Positions 55,247 through 62,514 of a stretch of DNA of 64,000 bases are shown here, in pieces. The notes beneath the pieces are model-generated. The model was not told the origin of the DNA. It worked only from the letters and a program-made list of their open reading frames with translations, and did no database searches. Source of the DNA: an archaeon (GTDB lineage Archaea > Thermoproteota > Nitrososphaeria > Nitrososphaerales > CADDZS01). Where the stretch lies: the NCBI GenBank assembly GCA_902812485.1, contig CADDZS010000001.1, positions 1 to 64,000 of the forward strand, in the 5' to 3' direction. Numbering within the stretch: the first letter of the stretch is position 1; every line of letters starts with the position of its first letter. The translations under genes and the position numbers were made by a program.

Positions 55247-56611
55247 TCAATAGGACTCAAGTTGTGATTTTTCCTTCTCCTTTCGGGCAAACTCGAGCGC
55301 CTTTTCCGAGTACTCTTTAACGAGTCTGTTTGCAAGTTCCTGCGTCTTTGCTTCCGCCGAAAGGCGAAGAACGTGTTCTGTGTTGGAGGGTCTCAAGAGC
55401 ACCCAGGATCTATCCGATTTTCTAATCTTGACACCGTCGATGAGTTCCACCTGTCCCTCCGTCTCGGAAAATAACTTGACAATCTTCTGTGCAATATCTC
55501 TCTGGATTTCGAGCCTGGTTCTTGCTTGAAAGTAAGTAGGGATGTCGGACAGGATATCGCTTAAGCTTCCTTCTTCGTTTCTCAGCATTTTTGCAATTAT
55601 TGTTGAGGCATAAACACCGTCCCTACACTTTACGAAGGACGGCTCGATGTAACCGCCTGAACTTCCCTCGCCGCCTGCCCCGCACCCATTTTCAAGGATC
55701 TTTTTCAAGACGTTTGTCTCTCCCACCTTTGCGTAGAACAATCTGCCATTGAATTCTCTCACGAGATCTTCAGCCGCCATGCTGGTGTCAATGCTCACCG
55801 CAACACTCCGATTTCGCGTGTTTTCAAGAAAGTAGCGAAGGCAAATAAGAAGGGTGGCATCCCCTGAAAGTTTCCTTCCGCGATCGTCCACTATTACGAG
55901 CCGATCAGCATCGCAGTCATAGGCAAACCCGACATTGCATTTTCTTGCAACAACTATTCTTGAAAGCAAAGAAAGAGGGTCCGAGGTGGGGTCAATGATT
56001 CGGGGGAATAAACCCGGGGAATCGTGGATTGAGTGAATCACGCAGCCCTGATAGCTAAGAATTGTCGGTATGAAGAAGCATCCAACTCCTCCAGCCAAAT
56101 CCAAGGCAACTTTCACATTCTTCGCTGTATCTTTTCCAGCCCTTGCAAGGAGTGAATCATAATACAATGCTCTTTTCTTGAAAACTCTGCCGAATTGCGT
56201 AGACGGCTTTACCTCCAACGAGAGAATGGTCGAAAGCTCCTCTTCGTAGATGCCTCTACCACCCTTTACCACGAATTTCAGTCCATTCCACTCGGGGGGA
56301 TTGTGAGAAGATGTTACCATAATCCCACCATCGAGGCCTCTTGCTAGCACTTCCTTGAAGATACTCGGCGTCGATGAGTATCCGAGGTCAAAAACAGTGC
56401 ATCCTGATTGCAGAAGCCCCGAAATTACAGAAGATACGAATATGCCGGAAGAAGTCCGGGTGTCTGTAGCTACCGCCACAGATCCGCCTCCGACATATGA
56501 GCCAAATCTCTGGCCCATTCTTTGAACGAAGCTCGGAAGGAAGTTCTCATTTACAACGCCCCTTATTCCTGAAGCGGAAATTATTGGCGAAGGTTCACTG
56601 TTTTCTAGCAT
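55247..56611 (-). CDS. Phosphomannomutase/phosphoglucomutase
   Basis: 454 aa, second phosphohexomutase of the window. Visible are SASGIRGVVNENFLPSFV, the phosphoserine loop MVTSSHNPPEWNGLKFV, the Mg site FAYDCDADRLVIVD (D-C-D-A-D in place of D-G-D-G-D), GGEGSSGGYIEPS and LLRPSNTEHVLRLSAE. The altered Mg loop and S-N-T-E phosphate loop distinguish it from the first copy and suggest a different sugar. Probably an operon with thiL. ATG start. Confidence 0.9.
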   Translation of the reverse strand: MLENSEPSPIISASGIRGVVNENFLPSFVQRMGQRFGSYVGGGSVAVATDTRTSSGIFVSSVISGLLQSGCTVFDLGYSSTPSIFKEVLARGLDGGIMVTSSHNPPEWNGLKFVVKGGRGIYEEELSTILSLEVKPSTQFGRVFKKRALYYDSLLARAGKDTAKNVKVALDLAGGVGCFFIPTILSYQGCVIHSIHDSPGLFPRIIDPTSDPLSLLSRIVVARKCNVGFAYDCDADRLVIVDDRGRKLSGDATLLICLRYFLENTRNRSVAVSIDTSMAAEDLVREFNGRLFYAKVGETNVLKKILENGCGAGGEGSSGGYIEPSFVKCRDGVYASTIIAKMLRNEEGSLSDILSDIPTYFQARTRLEIQRDIAQKIVKLFSETEGQVELIDGVKIRKSDRSWVLLRPSNTEHVLRLSAEAKTQELANRLVKEYSEKALEFARKEKEKSQLESY

Positions 56612-56740
56612 TTTGAAAATCCAATCCGCGCTTCCTAGCTTTCCATTGAAGGAGAAGAAACTAGGGGGTAAAGATAACGGGGAGGCTTTTGATTGCCAAA
56701 AGAGAAATACTTGTGAAGTATCTAAGCAGATTCTACTACT

Positions 56741-56750
56741 AATATATATT
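56741..56750 (+). promoter_or_regulatory. TATA box for tRNA-Thr
   Basis: AATATATATT about 33-42 bases upstream of the tRNA 5' end. The strongest TATA-like site near a tRNA in the window. Confidence 0.55.
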
Positions 56751-56782
56751 GGATTTTACCAAAGTTTGGTCTCCTAAAAATT

Positions 56783-56979
56783 GCCGCGGTAGCTCAGCCT
56801 GGCCAGAGCGATTGCCTCGTATCCCAAAATAAGAAGAAGATGAAGGAGCAGCCGGTGGAATACTCTTTAGGACTTATAACTAGCATTAGGGAAACGGGGA
56901 GGGGAAGACTCCGCTACTTCCTTTTTGCTCCACCAGAAGGGAAAGCAATAGGTCACGGGCTCAAATCCCGTCCGCGGCT
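56783..56979 (+). tRNA. tRNA-Thr(CGT), one long intron
   Basis: Acceptor GCCGCGG pairs with CCGCGGC, discriminator T (usual for archaeal Thr), D arm GCTC/GAGC, T arm ACGGG-CTCAAAT-CCCGT. Anticodon stem ATTGC/GCAAT encloses loop CTCGTAA, anticodon CGT. The intron between positions 37 and 38 is about 122 nt (56822-56943), long for an archaeal tRNA. It contains a self-complementary pair GGAGCA/TGCTCC and one box C-like motif (AAGATGA), but no CTGA box D, so I do not call a guide RNA. Confidence 0.9.
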
Positions 56980-57224
56980 TTCACTCTCTTTACGAACGAT
57001 TTGTACGTTTCATTTTCCTTCTGAGGTCGCCGTGAATCGCTCTTCTGTGAGCCTTGATTTGTTTCTGTCTTTCCCTCTTCTTTGATGCCAAGAACGACTT
57101 CTCACTTTAATTTATGGAAACAAAAGCAGAATTTCTAAACTTTCTCTCTTTTTTTGCATTGTGTCGAGAAATCAAAATTCATAACTAAGAAGAGATCGAT
57201 TTGCTAGATTTTCTCCCCTATGAT

Positions 57225-57704
57225 TTACAGAGCAGCCATGACTTCATCGATGTGACCTTCAACCTTTACCCTTCTGAAAGCCTTCTTGATCCTTCCCTGT
57301 TTATCGATGACAAATGTCGATCGCTCTATTCCCCAAAACTTCTTCCCGTACATGTTTTTCTCTTTGTATACGCCATATGCCTTTGAGACCTTCGCATCTG
57401 TGTCAGAAAGTAGAGGAAAGTTGAGTGAGTATTTTGACCTGAACTTGGAATGTGAGTCAAGATCATCGAGACTCACGCCAAGAACCTGCACTCCTCGGGA
57501 GTTAAGCTTTGAAAGGGAGTCTCTGAAAGCACATGCTTCAGCAGTACAACCTGGCGTATCGTCCTTAGGATAGAAGTAAAGAACGACTTCCTTCTTGCCG
57601 AGGAACTCAGAAAGTGAATATTTCTTTCCGTCGTCGGCTGGCAAAGTGAAGTCTGGAGCTTTTTGCCCTTCTCCTATCGCAATTTCTTGTTTCTCTTGAG
57701 TCAT
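57225..57704 (-). CDS. bcp: Peroxiredoxin (Bcp/PrxQ type)
   Basis: Thiol peroxidase. 159 aa, family length. Motifs are [19 protein letters not shown] and the active site [18 protein letters not shown], with the peroxidatic Cys followed five residues later by the resolving Cys. [17 protein letters not shown] and [12 protein letters not shown] follow. ATG start. Alone between two tRNA genes. Confidence 0.94.
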   Translation of the reverse strand: MTQEKQEIAIGEGQKAPDFTLPADDGKKYSLSEFLGKKEVVLYFYPKDDTPGCTAEACAFRDSLSKLNSRGVQVLGVSLDDLDSHSKFRSKYSLNFPLLSDTDAKVSKAYGVYKEKNMYGKKFWGIERSTFVIDKQGRIKKAFRRVKVEGHIDEVMAAL

Positions 57705-57818
57705 ATCAAGTTCACTGCTCTTCTTCCCTCTTCTAGATTATCAGTCGAGGAAATGAGTGGTAACGATTCTCCTATTCAATGTTTGTCCTTGTTTTTCGGG
57801 AGTGTTGGCAGGAAACGC

Positions 57819-57826
57819 TTAAAGAA
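57819..57826 (+). promoter_or_regulatory. Probable TATA box for tRNA-Leu(GAG)
   Basis: CTTAAAGA about 28-35 bases upstream of the tRNA 5' end. Moderate match. Confidence 0.4.
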
Positions 57827-57853
57827 ATATCGTGAATCTTTCAGATTTACGAT

Positions 57854-58043
57854 GCGGGGGTCGCCCAGCCTGGTCAACGGCGCAGGAGATTCTGAAATAA
57901 TCACTTTCTGCGGTTCATGTATTGCAAGTCTGCGAGACTGAGGATCAGGTTTGCGGGCATTTGACTAAACAGTTAGGCTCGCAAGATCAAGAACAGACCT
58001 CCTGTCCCTTAGGGGTTCGTGGGTTCAAATCCCACCCCCCGCA
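57854..58043 (+). tRNA. tRNA-Leu(GAG), two introns
   Basis: Acceptor GCGGGGG/CCCCCGC, discriminator A, T arm and variable arm identical to tRNA-Leu(CAG). Removing about 50 nt (57887-57936, between positions 30 and 31) and about 55 nt (57947-58001, 3' side of the anticodon stem) gives stem CAGGA/TCCTG, loop CTGAGGA, anticodon GAG, and an 85-nt tRNA. The second insert has a clear inner hairpin (TTGCGGGC/GCTCGCAA, one G-T pair). Splice edges of the second insert are ambiguous by one to three bases. Loop CTGAGGA is the usual Leu(GAG) loop in archaea, which favours this reading. Confidence 0.8.
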
Positions 58044-58204
58044 CTCGTAACCTGCCTTCTAGCTTAGGATCTGGAACGCATACGCTTGGCGTCTATGTGA
58101 GTACGGCATCATCCGGATATTTCATAATGTACGCAGCAATTTTGCCGCAATCTTACGGCACGATTTCAGCAAATTGGCCCTAACGAGCAATTTGCAACAG
58201 ATAT

Positions 58205-58528
58205 TCAGCATCCTCCACAAGCGGCGATTGAGCTGACGAAAAGGAAAACGGCAAAGAGTACGCCAAGTATCGCGAATCCGATCCAAATGAATAGAGCTGC
58301 ATTTCTCTCCTCATTGTCTAATGCTACTACGATATAGACGAATAAAACGAAATCAAAGAACAAGAAAAGCATGTAAAGACCTGTGGGAAGTATCCCAACA
58401 CCAGAGCAGTATGTCCCTGCTGCAACCGCAAACTGAGCAAACAAGAATCCAATGAATCTAAATGAAGGCGAGCGGATTCTTTCTTGCTTTTCCTGTCGTT
58501 GATCAGAGGCAGAAGCAGGAACAGTCAT
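58205..58528 (-). CDS. Hypothetical three-helix membrane protein
   Basis: 107 aa. Polar N terminus, then three hydrophobic segments (about residues 25-45, 50-70 and 78-102), ending in a small Cys/Gly tail (SSIAACGGC) that could bind a metal. ATG start. No family recognised. Confidence 0.62.
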   Translation of the reverse strand: MTVPASASDQRQEKQERIRSPSFRFIGFLFAQFAVAAGTYCSGVGILPTGLYMLFLFFDFVLFVYIVVALDNEERNAALFIWIGFAILGVLFAVFLFVSSIAACGGC

Positions 58529-58927
58529 GAAATCTTATTGACCTTGCTCGAGGAAGCGCAGTTATACAAGCGAAGAGAACTCTTCATACGGCGGTACATG
58601 CCAGCCCCAGCACCTGTTTAGGCGGTTGTGAGAGAGAAAGCGAAACAGTTTGTCTCCAATCGTGAACTGTATCGAACTCTGGATCTCCGGCTAGCACTAG
58701 GTGAAAGATTTTATTTGAAAGGCGCAATTGTTGTTTAATAAAACTCTTACAAACGAGATAGAATAATCAGAACCTGTGGTTTTGGTATAATATCAATAAT
58801 AAATTCTTTGGCATTTTGGTCAGCAAGCGTGGACTCGGCATTTTGTTCCTATTCGTCTCTACTTTCGCGCTTTTCACATAACAGAGACAGGTGATTCACA
58901 ATTGCGGAGATGATGAGCGGACTGTGA
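58529..58927. other. Gap with decayed membrane-protein sequence
   Basis: No intact gene. A plus-strand frame ending near 58880 reads GILVSKRGLGILFLF, like one membrane helix, but has no start. Together with the next entry it suggests gene decay. Confidence 0.3.
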
Positions 58928-59218
58928 GAATTCATAGGATTTGGGAAATATGGAAGAACACTAGCTCGACTAGGATTCGAGCATAACATAGTCGTGATGG
59001 GGATGGGTACCTCGACCGCCACATTCGCAAACACGAATTGATTGTTCTTCTTGCCCGTAATACTCACAGCACAGGGATTCAGCCCATTTGAGGTCGGGGT
59101 CGTTTACGCTGTGAGTTTGCTCCTTGCCGCTGTTATTCAATTCCCTGTAGGAGCTTTCGTCGATTCTTACGGAAGGAAGCGCTCCATCTTGATGAAAAAT
59201 GATTACATCAAGGGCTAG
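58928..59218 (+). pseudogene. MFS transporter remnant
   Basis: The plus strand reads IVVMGMGTSTATFANTN, then a TGA, then LFFLPVILTAQGFSPFEVG and later QFPVGAFVDSYGRKRSIL. This is the start of a major facilitator: helix 1, helix 2 and motif A (G-x-x-x-D-x-x-G-R-K-R). The frame stops again 12 codons later and no further helices follow, so only the first about 90 residues survive, with an internal stop. Clearly disabled. A leftward frame on the other strand covers the same bases (next entry). Confidence 0.65.
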
Positions 59219-59371
59219 AAACGAGTCACGCCTGATGTACAAGCTAGAGACTGTGTAACATGTGCTATAAACCAAGTGCTTGTCTCTCCAAGCCGAAGGA
59301 ATACCACCGATAAATTCCTCATCGGGAACTAGAGGAAAGAAAGCGTAAGTTCTTTGACGGGTCTCAAGCAC
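58970..59371 (-). CDS. Doubtful hypothetical protein opposite the MFS remnant
   Basis: 133 aa, GTG start. The N-terminal 58 residues (VPDEEFIGGIPSAWRDK, then SLYIRRDSFLALDVIIFH) look protein-like and lie outside the MFS remnant. The C-terminal half (CECGGRGTHPHHDY) is simply antisense to it. Possibly a new chimeric frame. No family recognised. Confidence 0.35.
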   Translation of the reverse strand: MLETRQRTYAFFPLVPDEEFIGGIPSAWRDKHLVYSTCYTVSSLYIRRDSFLALDVIIFHQDGALPSVRIDESSYRELNNSGKEQTHSVNDPDLKWAESLCCEYYGQEEQSIRVCECGGRGTHPHHDYVMLES

Positions 59372-59374
59372 GTC

Positions 59375-59393
59375 AAAGGGGGAAAAACCCTTT
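59375..59393 (+). terminator. Hairpin followed by T-rich run
   Basis: Stem AAAGGG/CCCTTT with a 7-base loop, followed by CTTAGTTTTTATTTT. Could end rightward transcription or be a recombination-site half. Short stem, so tentative. Confidence 0.3.
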
Positions 59394-59440
59394 CTTAGTT
59401 TTTATTTTACAGTTCCCATTTCTTTTTTGATCGAGTCTTG

Positions 59441-59755
59441 TTAGTTTGGGCTCGTTTGTTTCTCTAATCCTATATTGAACGAAAGCTCGTAACTGTCGTC
59501 GCTCTTTCTCTCCTTTCTCCAGCTGAGCTCGTTTATTCTGTACAATCCTTTACAGACTTTGCCCTCGTCAGTTAGGATCTCCACTTCTTCAGTCCTTCCT
59601 TCTCTCAGAAGGTAAAGCTGGTTCTCGGTTATCTTAAGGTCTGTTTCTGACTGAACGTGTCCTCTGATCCCGATAGAGGTTTCAGAGTAAGAGTGAACCG
59701 TATACTGTGCTTGAATGCTTCTTATGAAATCCACTCCTCCGATTTTGATGAACAT
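59441..59755 (-). CDS. Hypothetical beta-rich protein
   Basis: 104 aa, ATG start. Beta-strand-like pattern: MFIKIGGVDFIRSIQAQYTV, SIGIRGHVQS, NQLYLLREGRTEEVEIL, SYELSFNIGLEKQ. No membrane segment. The layout recalls small structural or adaptor proteins of tailed viruses, but that is only an impression. It is the most downstream member of a leftward series of small genes. Confidence 0.6.
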   Translation of the reverse strand: MFIKIGGVDFIRSIQAQYTVHSYSETSIGIRGHVQSETDLKITENQLYLLREGRTEEVEILTDEGKVCKGLYRINELSWRKERKSDDSYELSFNIGLEKQTSPN

Positions 59756-59799
59756 CGTCTTTTCTATCTTCTTTCTTTTCGCTTAGATTCTTCCATCTA

Positions 59800-60116
59800 T
59801 TATTTTTTTGTTTTCTTTTTGCTGTCTATGGTATCAATTGCTGCTTCAAAATCACGGCTTGCGTAATCGTACGGCGTGTAAGCAGTTGTTTCGCCTTCTT
59901 GCGTTATGATTCCTTTTCGTCCTCTCTTTCCTCGATTTGTTCCGATTCATGTTCTTCTGATTCTTCCTCTGTCTGTTCTTCAGATTCCTCGTTTTCGGCT
60001 TCATCAACAGCCTCTACGTCTTCAGTCGACACTAGTTCGTGTTCCTGCTCTATGGCCCTCGAATCCTCAAGTTCATCCATCTTCCGAGCCTCCCTTCTTT
60101 TCTTAAGATAGTCCAT
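59800..60116 (-). pseudogene. Acidic protein gene, frame broken at an A run
   Basis: ATG start, 70 codons in the first frame, extremely Glu/Ser-rich (MDYLKKRREARKMDELEDSR, then a run of acidic residues). If one base is added in the A4 run (T4 on the plus strand, 59914-59917), the frame continues with TQEGETTAYTPYDYASRD and ends KKKTKK, for about 105 aa. The extension is clearly protein-like and has no start of its own. So either the sequence has a one-base error, or the gene is newly broken, or a frameshift joins the parts. Family unknown. Confidence 0.5.
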
Positions 60117-60242
60117 TTTCTTAGCATCCTTTCATCTTACTTGTAAACGTGTGGCTTCGTTTCCTCTCAAAATGCCATTCCTGATCCTGTGAAAGAATCA
60201 CAAGCGAAGATCTAGACACGGATCTGTGATACAAATGGATCA

Positions 60243-60289
60243 GAAATCCTTTCGAGCAGTTACGCTTGCGTATAACTCGAAAGGATTTC
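60243..60289. repeat. 14-bp inverted repeat with inner stem
   Basis: GAAATCCTTTCGAG and its perfect complement CTCGAAAGGATTTC are separated by 19 bases that hold a second small palindrome (TACGC/GCGTA). It lies between two leftward small genes. Such a strong cruciform or RNA hairpin is unusual here and could be an operator, a replication or recombination site, or a structured leader. Confidence 0.75.
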
Positions 60290-60381
60290 CTAAATGCGAG
60301 AAGTATGCACTATCCAAGGAGAAAGATTATTTCCTCAAATTCGTAATGATACTGGAAACTCGAATGGGAGTAGTTTGAAAC

Positions 60382-60627
60382 CTATTTCTTCCGAGGCCGA
60401 TCAAGTCTCGATACTGTCCAAGTTATGTGTTCCAAAGTCTTTTCGCTGCTACCTTCTCGCTTCAGGATTTCCCTTACCCTGATCTTAGCATCGTCGGGAT
60501 CATCAGCTACGATTTCAAAATCTCTTTGGGAAACTAATTCGCGACCAGCTCTCCGAATCTTGGAGCGATGATCAATTTGGTGAGGGGATTCCTTCCGAAA
60601 CTCGGCTCTGACTCTAAACTTTCTCAT
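60382..60627 (-). CDS. Hypothetical basic protein
   Basis: 81 aa. MRKFRVRAEFRKESPHQI at the start, then RELVSQRDFEIVADDPDDAK and a helical, charged end. A small alpha/beta fold seems likely. The ATG overlaps the stop of the next upstream micro-ORF (ATGA), so I prefer it to a GTG five codons earlier. No family recognised. Confidence 0.6.
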   Translation of the reverse strand: MRKFRVRAEFRKESPHQIDHRSKIRRAGRELVSQRDFEIVADDPDDAKIRVREILKREGSSEKTLEHITWTVSRLDRPRKK

Positions 60628-60698
60628 GAAGCGGCTCCACACTGTTTATTCTTCTCTTTCAACCGCAAGACACCATTTTCAGTTATTCTTATTCTCAT
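60624..60698 (-). CDS. 24-aa micro-ORF coupled to the next gene
   Basis: MRIRITENGVLRLKEKN and a short tail. Its stop overlaps the start of the downstream gene as ATGA, the pattern of translational coupling. May be a real small peptide or a leader. An AT-rich stretch ATAAAG lies about 15 bases upstream. Confidence 0.4.
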   Translation of the reverse strand: MRIRITENGVLRLKEKNKQCGAAS

Positions 60699-60912
60699 GC
60701 CGGGAAATTTCTTTATTGGATATGTGACCGATCTTTGTACGTGAAACAGCTGGTCCTTGCACAATAGATACGCGCGCTATTCATTTGAAAGCATGGGCCG
60801 GCTGTAACTATTGAAATCGAGTGAGTTGACCTATGAGGGCAACTTTCACTTGATTAACATTTAGCCATGGTAGTTATCGTCTTGGAGATGGAGAAATAAA
60901 TGGCTTTCATAA

Positions 60913-61174
60913 TCAAAGAATCGCGATCAGTTCGTAAAGGGCGTTGTTTCTGTAGGCTCTCAACCTCTCTTTGTACGGCTTCACGCTTGACCTTTCGGAT
61001 CCTGTCAGCTCTTCCTTGTCAAGTGTCGCGATGATTTTTGTGGCAGCTGTAAACCACGTTCCAACTGTCTTAACCTCGATTTTGTTTTTCTCTCACTTGA
61101 CAGCCCTTAATGTATATCACGAACCCCAGAAACCTATGCCAGTCCCTTATGCCGTCTTGAAAGTTCCCTAGCAT
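60913..61174 (-). pseudogene. Small ORF broken at an A run
   Basis: Starts ATG with LGNFQDGIRDWHRFLGFV, then IYIKGCQVRE. Removing one base from the A5 run (T5 on the plus strand, 61085-61089) joins it to NKIEVKTVGTWFTAATKI, and the protein ends YRNNALYELIAIL, 86 aa in total. Both parts are protein-like, and the second has no start of its own. Family unknown. First member of the leftward small-gene series. Confidence 0.5.
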
Positions 61175-61595
61175 TTACATGATATTCGTTCCCTATATCA
61201 GCAAGTTTAGTGCCTTGATTCATTGATAGATTTTTGTTTCGACCGCCTTGGCCATAACCCCCAATCCTCTATAGGTTTCTGTACCTTACTTTTTGCATTA
61301 CGCCAGTGTAATGAGGTCTCTGCTTTTGATGTGATATAGGGCATAAAGGGCGGAAAAAACCTTCGAGTGAGCCCCTAGATGCAATTGCCCAGTAAGTTTT
61401 CAGTACTACACCATTGAGGTTTACCTATTTTACTCCCCTCCGATAGTTGCAGACCTGAGAGCTCCTTCTAATCCCGGTGGTGGAAAGAGGCAACCAATAT
61501 TCAAGATAACTTCAAATTCTAGTTATTCATGAAGCGGAAAATCAAACCTCCTTTGGTTCTAAACAAGTTAAGTTCTTTAGCGAGCAAGTTCGAGG
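61175..61595. other. Gap without a recognised gene
   Basis: No protein-like frame seen. It contains a small inverted repeat CATTAC/GTAATG near 61297-61314. Marks the right edge of the scarred region before the methyltransferase gene. Confidence 0.4.
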
Positions 61596-62402
61596 ATGGG
61601 AACAGACATCAGACACCTCGAGATCACTAGCCAGAAGAAAGACCTGGTGGAACCCAATAAGGAAATCTGGAGTGATCTCGGGATCAAACAAAGCGATAAT
61701 GTACTCTTTTTTCCGACTCCCAACGTTCTTGTCCCAATCGCGTTTGCAAAATTCATGAATAAGAGAAAGGTCACGTTTGTGGACGCAAGCGAGATAAACG
61801 TCAGTACGCTTATCTCCTTGGCTGCAGATATGCGACTTTCCAATGTAACAGTGAAGCTTGCAACTCCAACTGGCAAGTTTCCAATCGCAGATTCCACTTT
61901 TGACCTTGTTTTCAGCGATTGGGGGTATTCTCACTTCATTCAGGACTCTACCCCATCTACAGGCATTGAACCTGAAGCACTTACAAAGGAACTCTTGAGA
62001 ATATTGAAGCCTGAGGGACGAATAGCGGCTCTCGATGAAAATGGTCCCCCGATCATGTTTCCTTGCCCTCCCGAAATTCAAAGCATAAGGAACAAAATCG
62101 ATCTCCCAAGGCTTGAGAAATACACCATGGGAAGAAGAATCTACGGCTTGCTCAAATCAAACGGGCTCAAGAACATACGTCTTAAAGGATACTCCCGATT
62201 TGTAACAAGGGATGATGGGGAGAAATTTGCAGCCGAACTTAATCGAAGGATTCAACATTTGGACCTTCAGAAGGATTCATTGGTCAAATCTGGACTTACT
62301 CCTCAGGAAATTGAAAAGTACAAGCAGTGGCTCAAAATTCAGGCTGGAAACGATTCTTTCATTGTCCAATTCAATTCGATCTTGACTGTTGGACAGAAAT
62401 GA
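61596..62402 (+). CDS. SAM-dependent methyltransferase-like protein, altered motif I
   Basis: 268 aa, class I methyltransferase fold. KVTFVDASEINVSTLISLA is the region after the SAM-ribose Asp. FPIADSTFDLVFSDWGYSHF is motif IV, and ELLRILKPEGRIAALDENG is the L-K-P-G-G block. The glycine-rich motif I (E/D-x-G-x-G-x-G) is missing; its place is taken by VLFFPTPNVLVPIAFAKFM. The ATG has a GCGAGCAAG-type leader. Either it binds SAM in another way or it is no longer an enzyme. Substrate unknown. Confidence 0.7.
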   Translation: MGTDIRHLEITSQKKDLVEPNKEIWSDLGIKQSDNVLFFPTPNVLVPIAFAKFMNKRKVTFVDASEINVSTLISLAADMRLSNVTVKLATPTGKFPIADSTFDLVFSDWGYSHFIQDSTPSTGIEPEALTKELLRILKPEGRIAALDENGPPIMFPCPPEIQSIRNKIDLPRLEKYTMGRRIYGLLKSNGLKNIRLKGYSRFVTRDDGEKFAAELNRRIQHLDLQKDSLVKSGLTPQEIEKYKQWLKIQAGNDSFIVQFNSILTVGQK

Positions 62403-62514
62403 TCGAACAGTCAGAAACAGGAATTAGAAAGGGGGATAACTTTGCATTGTTTGAACAGACAACAAACCTATAGTAATTAATTTCTTCATCTTCAACATGT
62501 AAAAAGAAGAACTT

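Noticed and set aside
56822-56943. Box C/D guide RNA inside the tRNA-Thr intron
   Set aside because: One box C-like motif is present but there is no CTGA box D.
56840-57085. 81-codon frame starting inside the tRNA-Thr intron
   Set aside because: It runs through the 3' exon of the tRNA, which constrains the sequence; not a credible protein.
58849-59067. Leftward 72-codon frame
   Set aside because: Overlaps the MFS remnant in antisense and has no protein-like features beyond chance.
59899-60111. Rightward Ser-rich frame of 70 codons
   Set aside because: It is the antisense shadow of the acidic leftward gene; its serine runs are the complement of GAA/GAG repeats.
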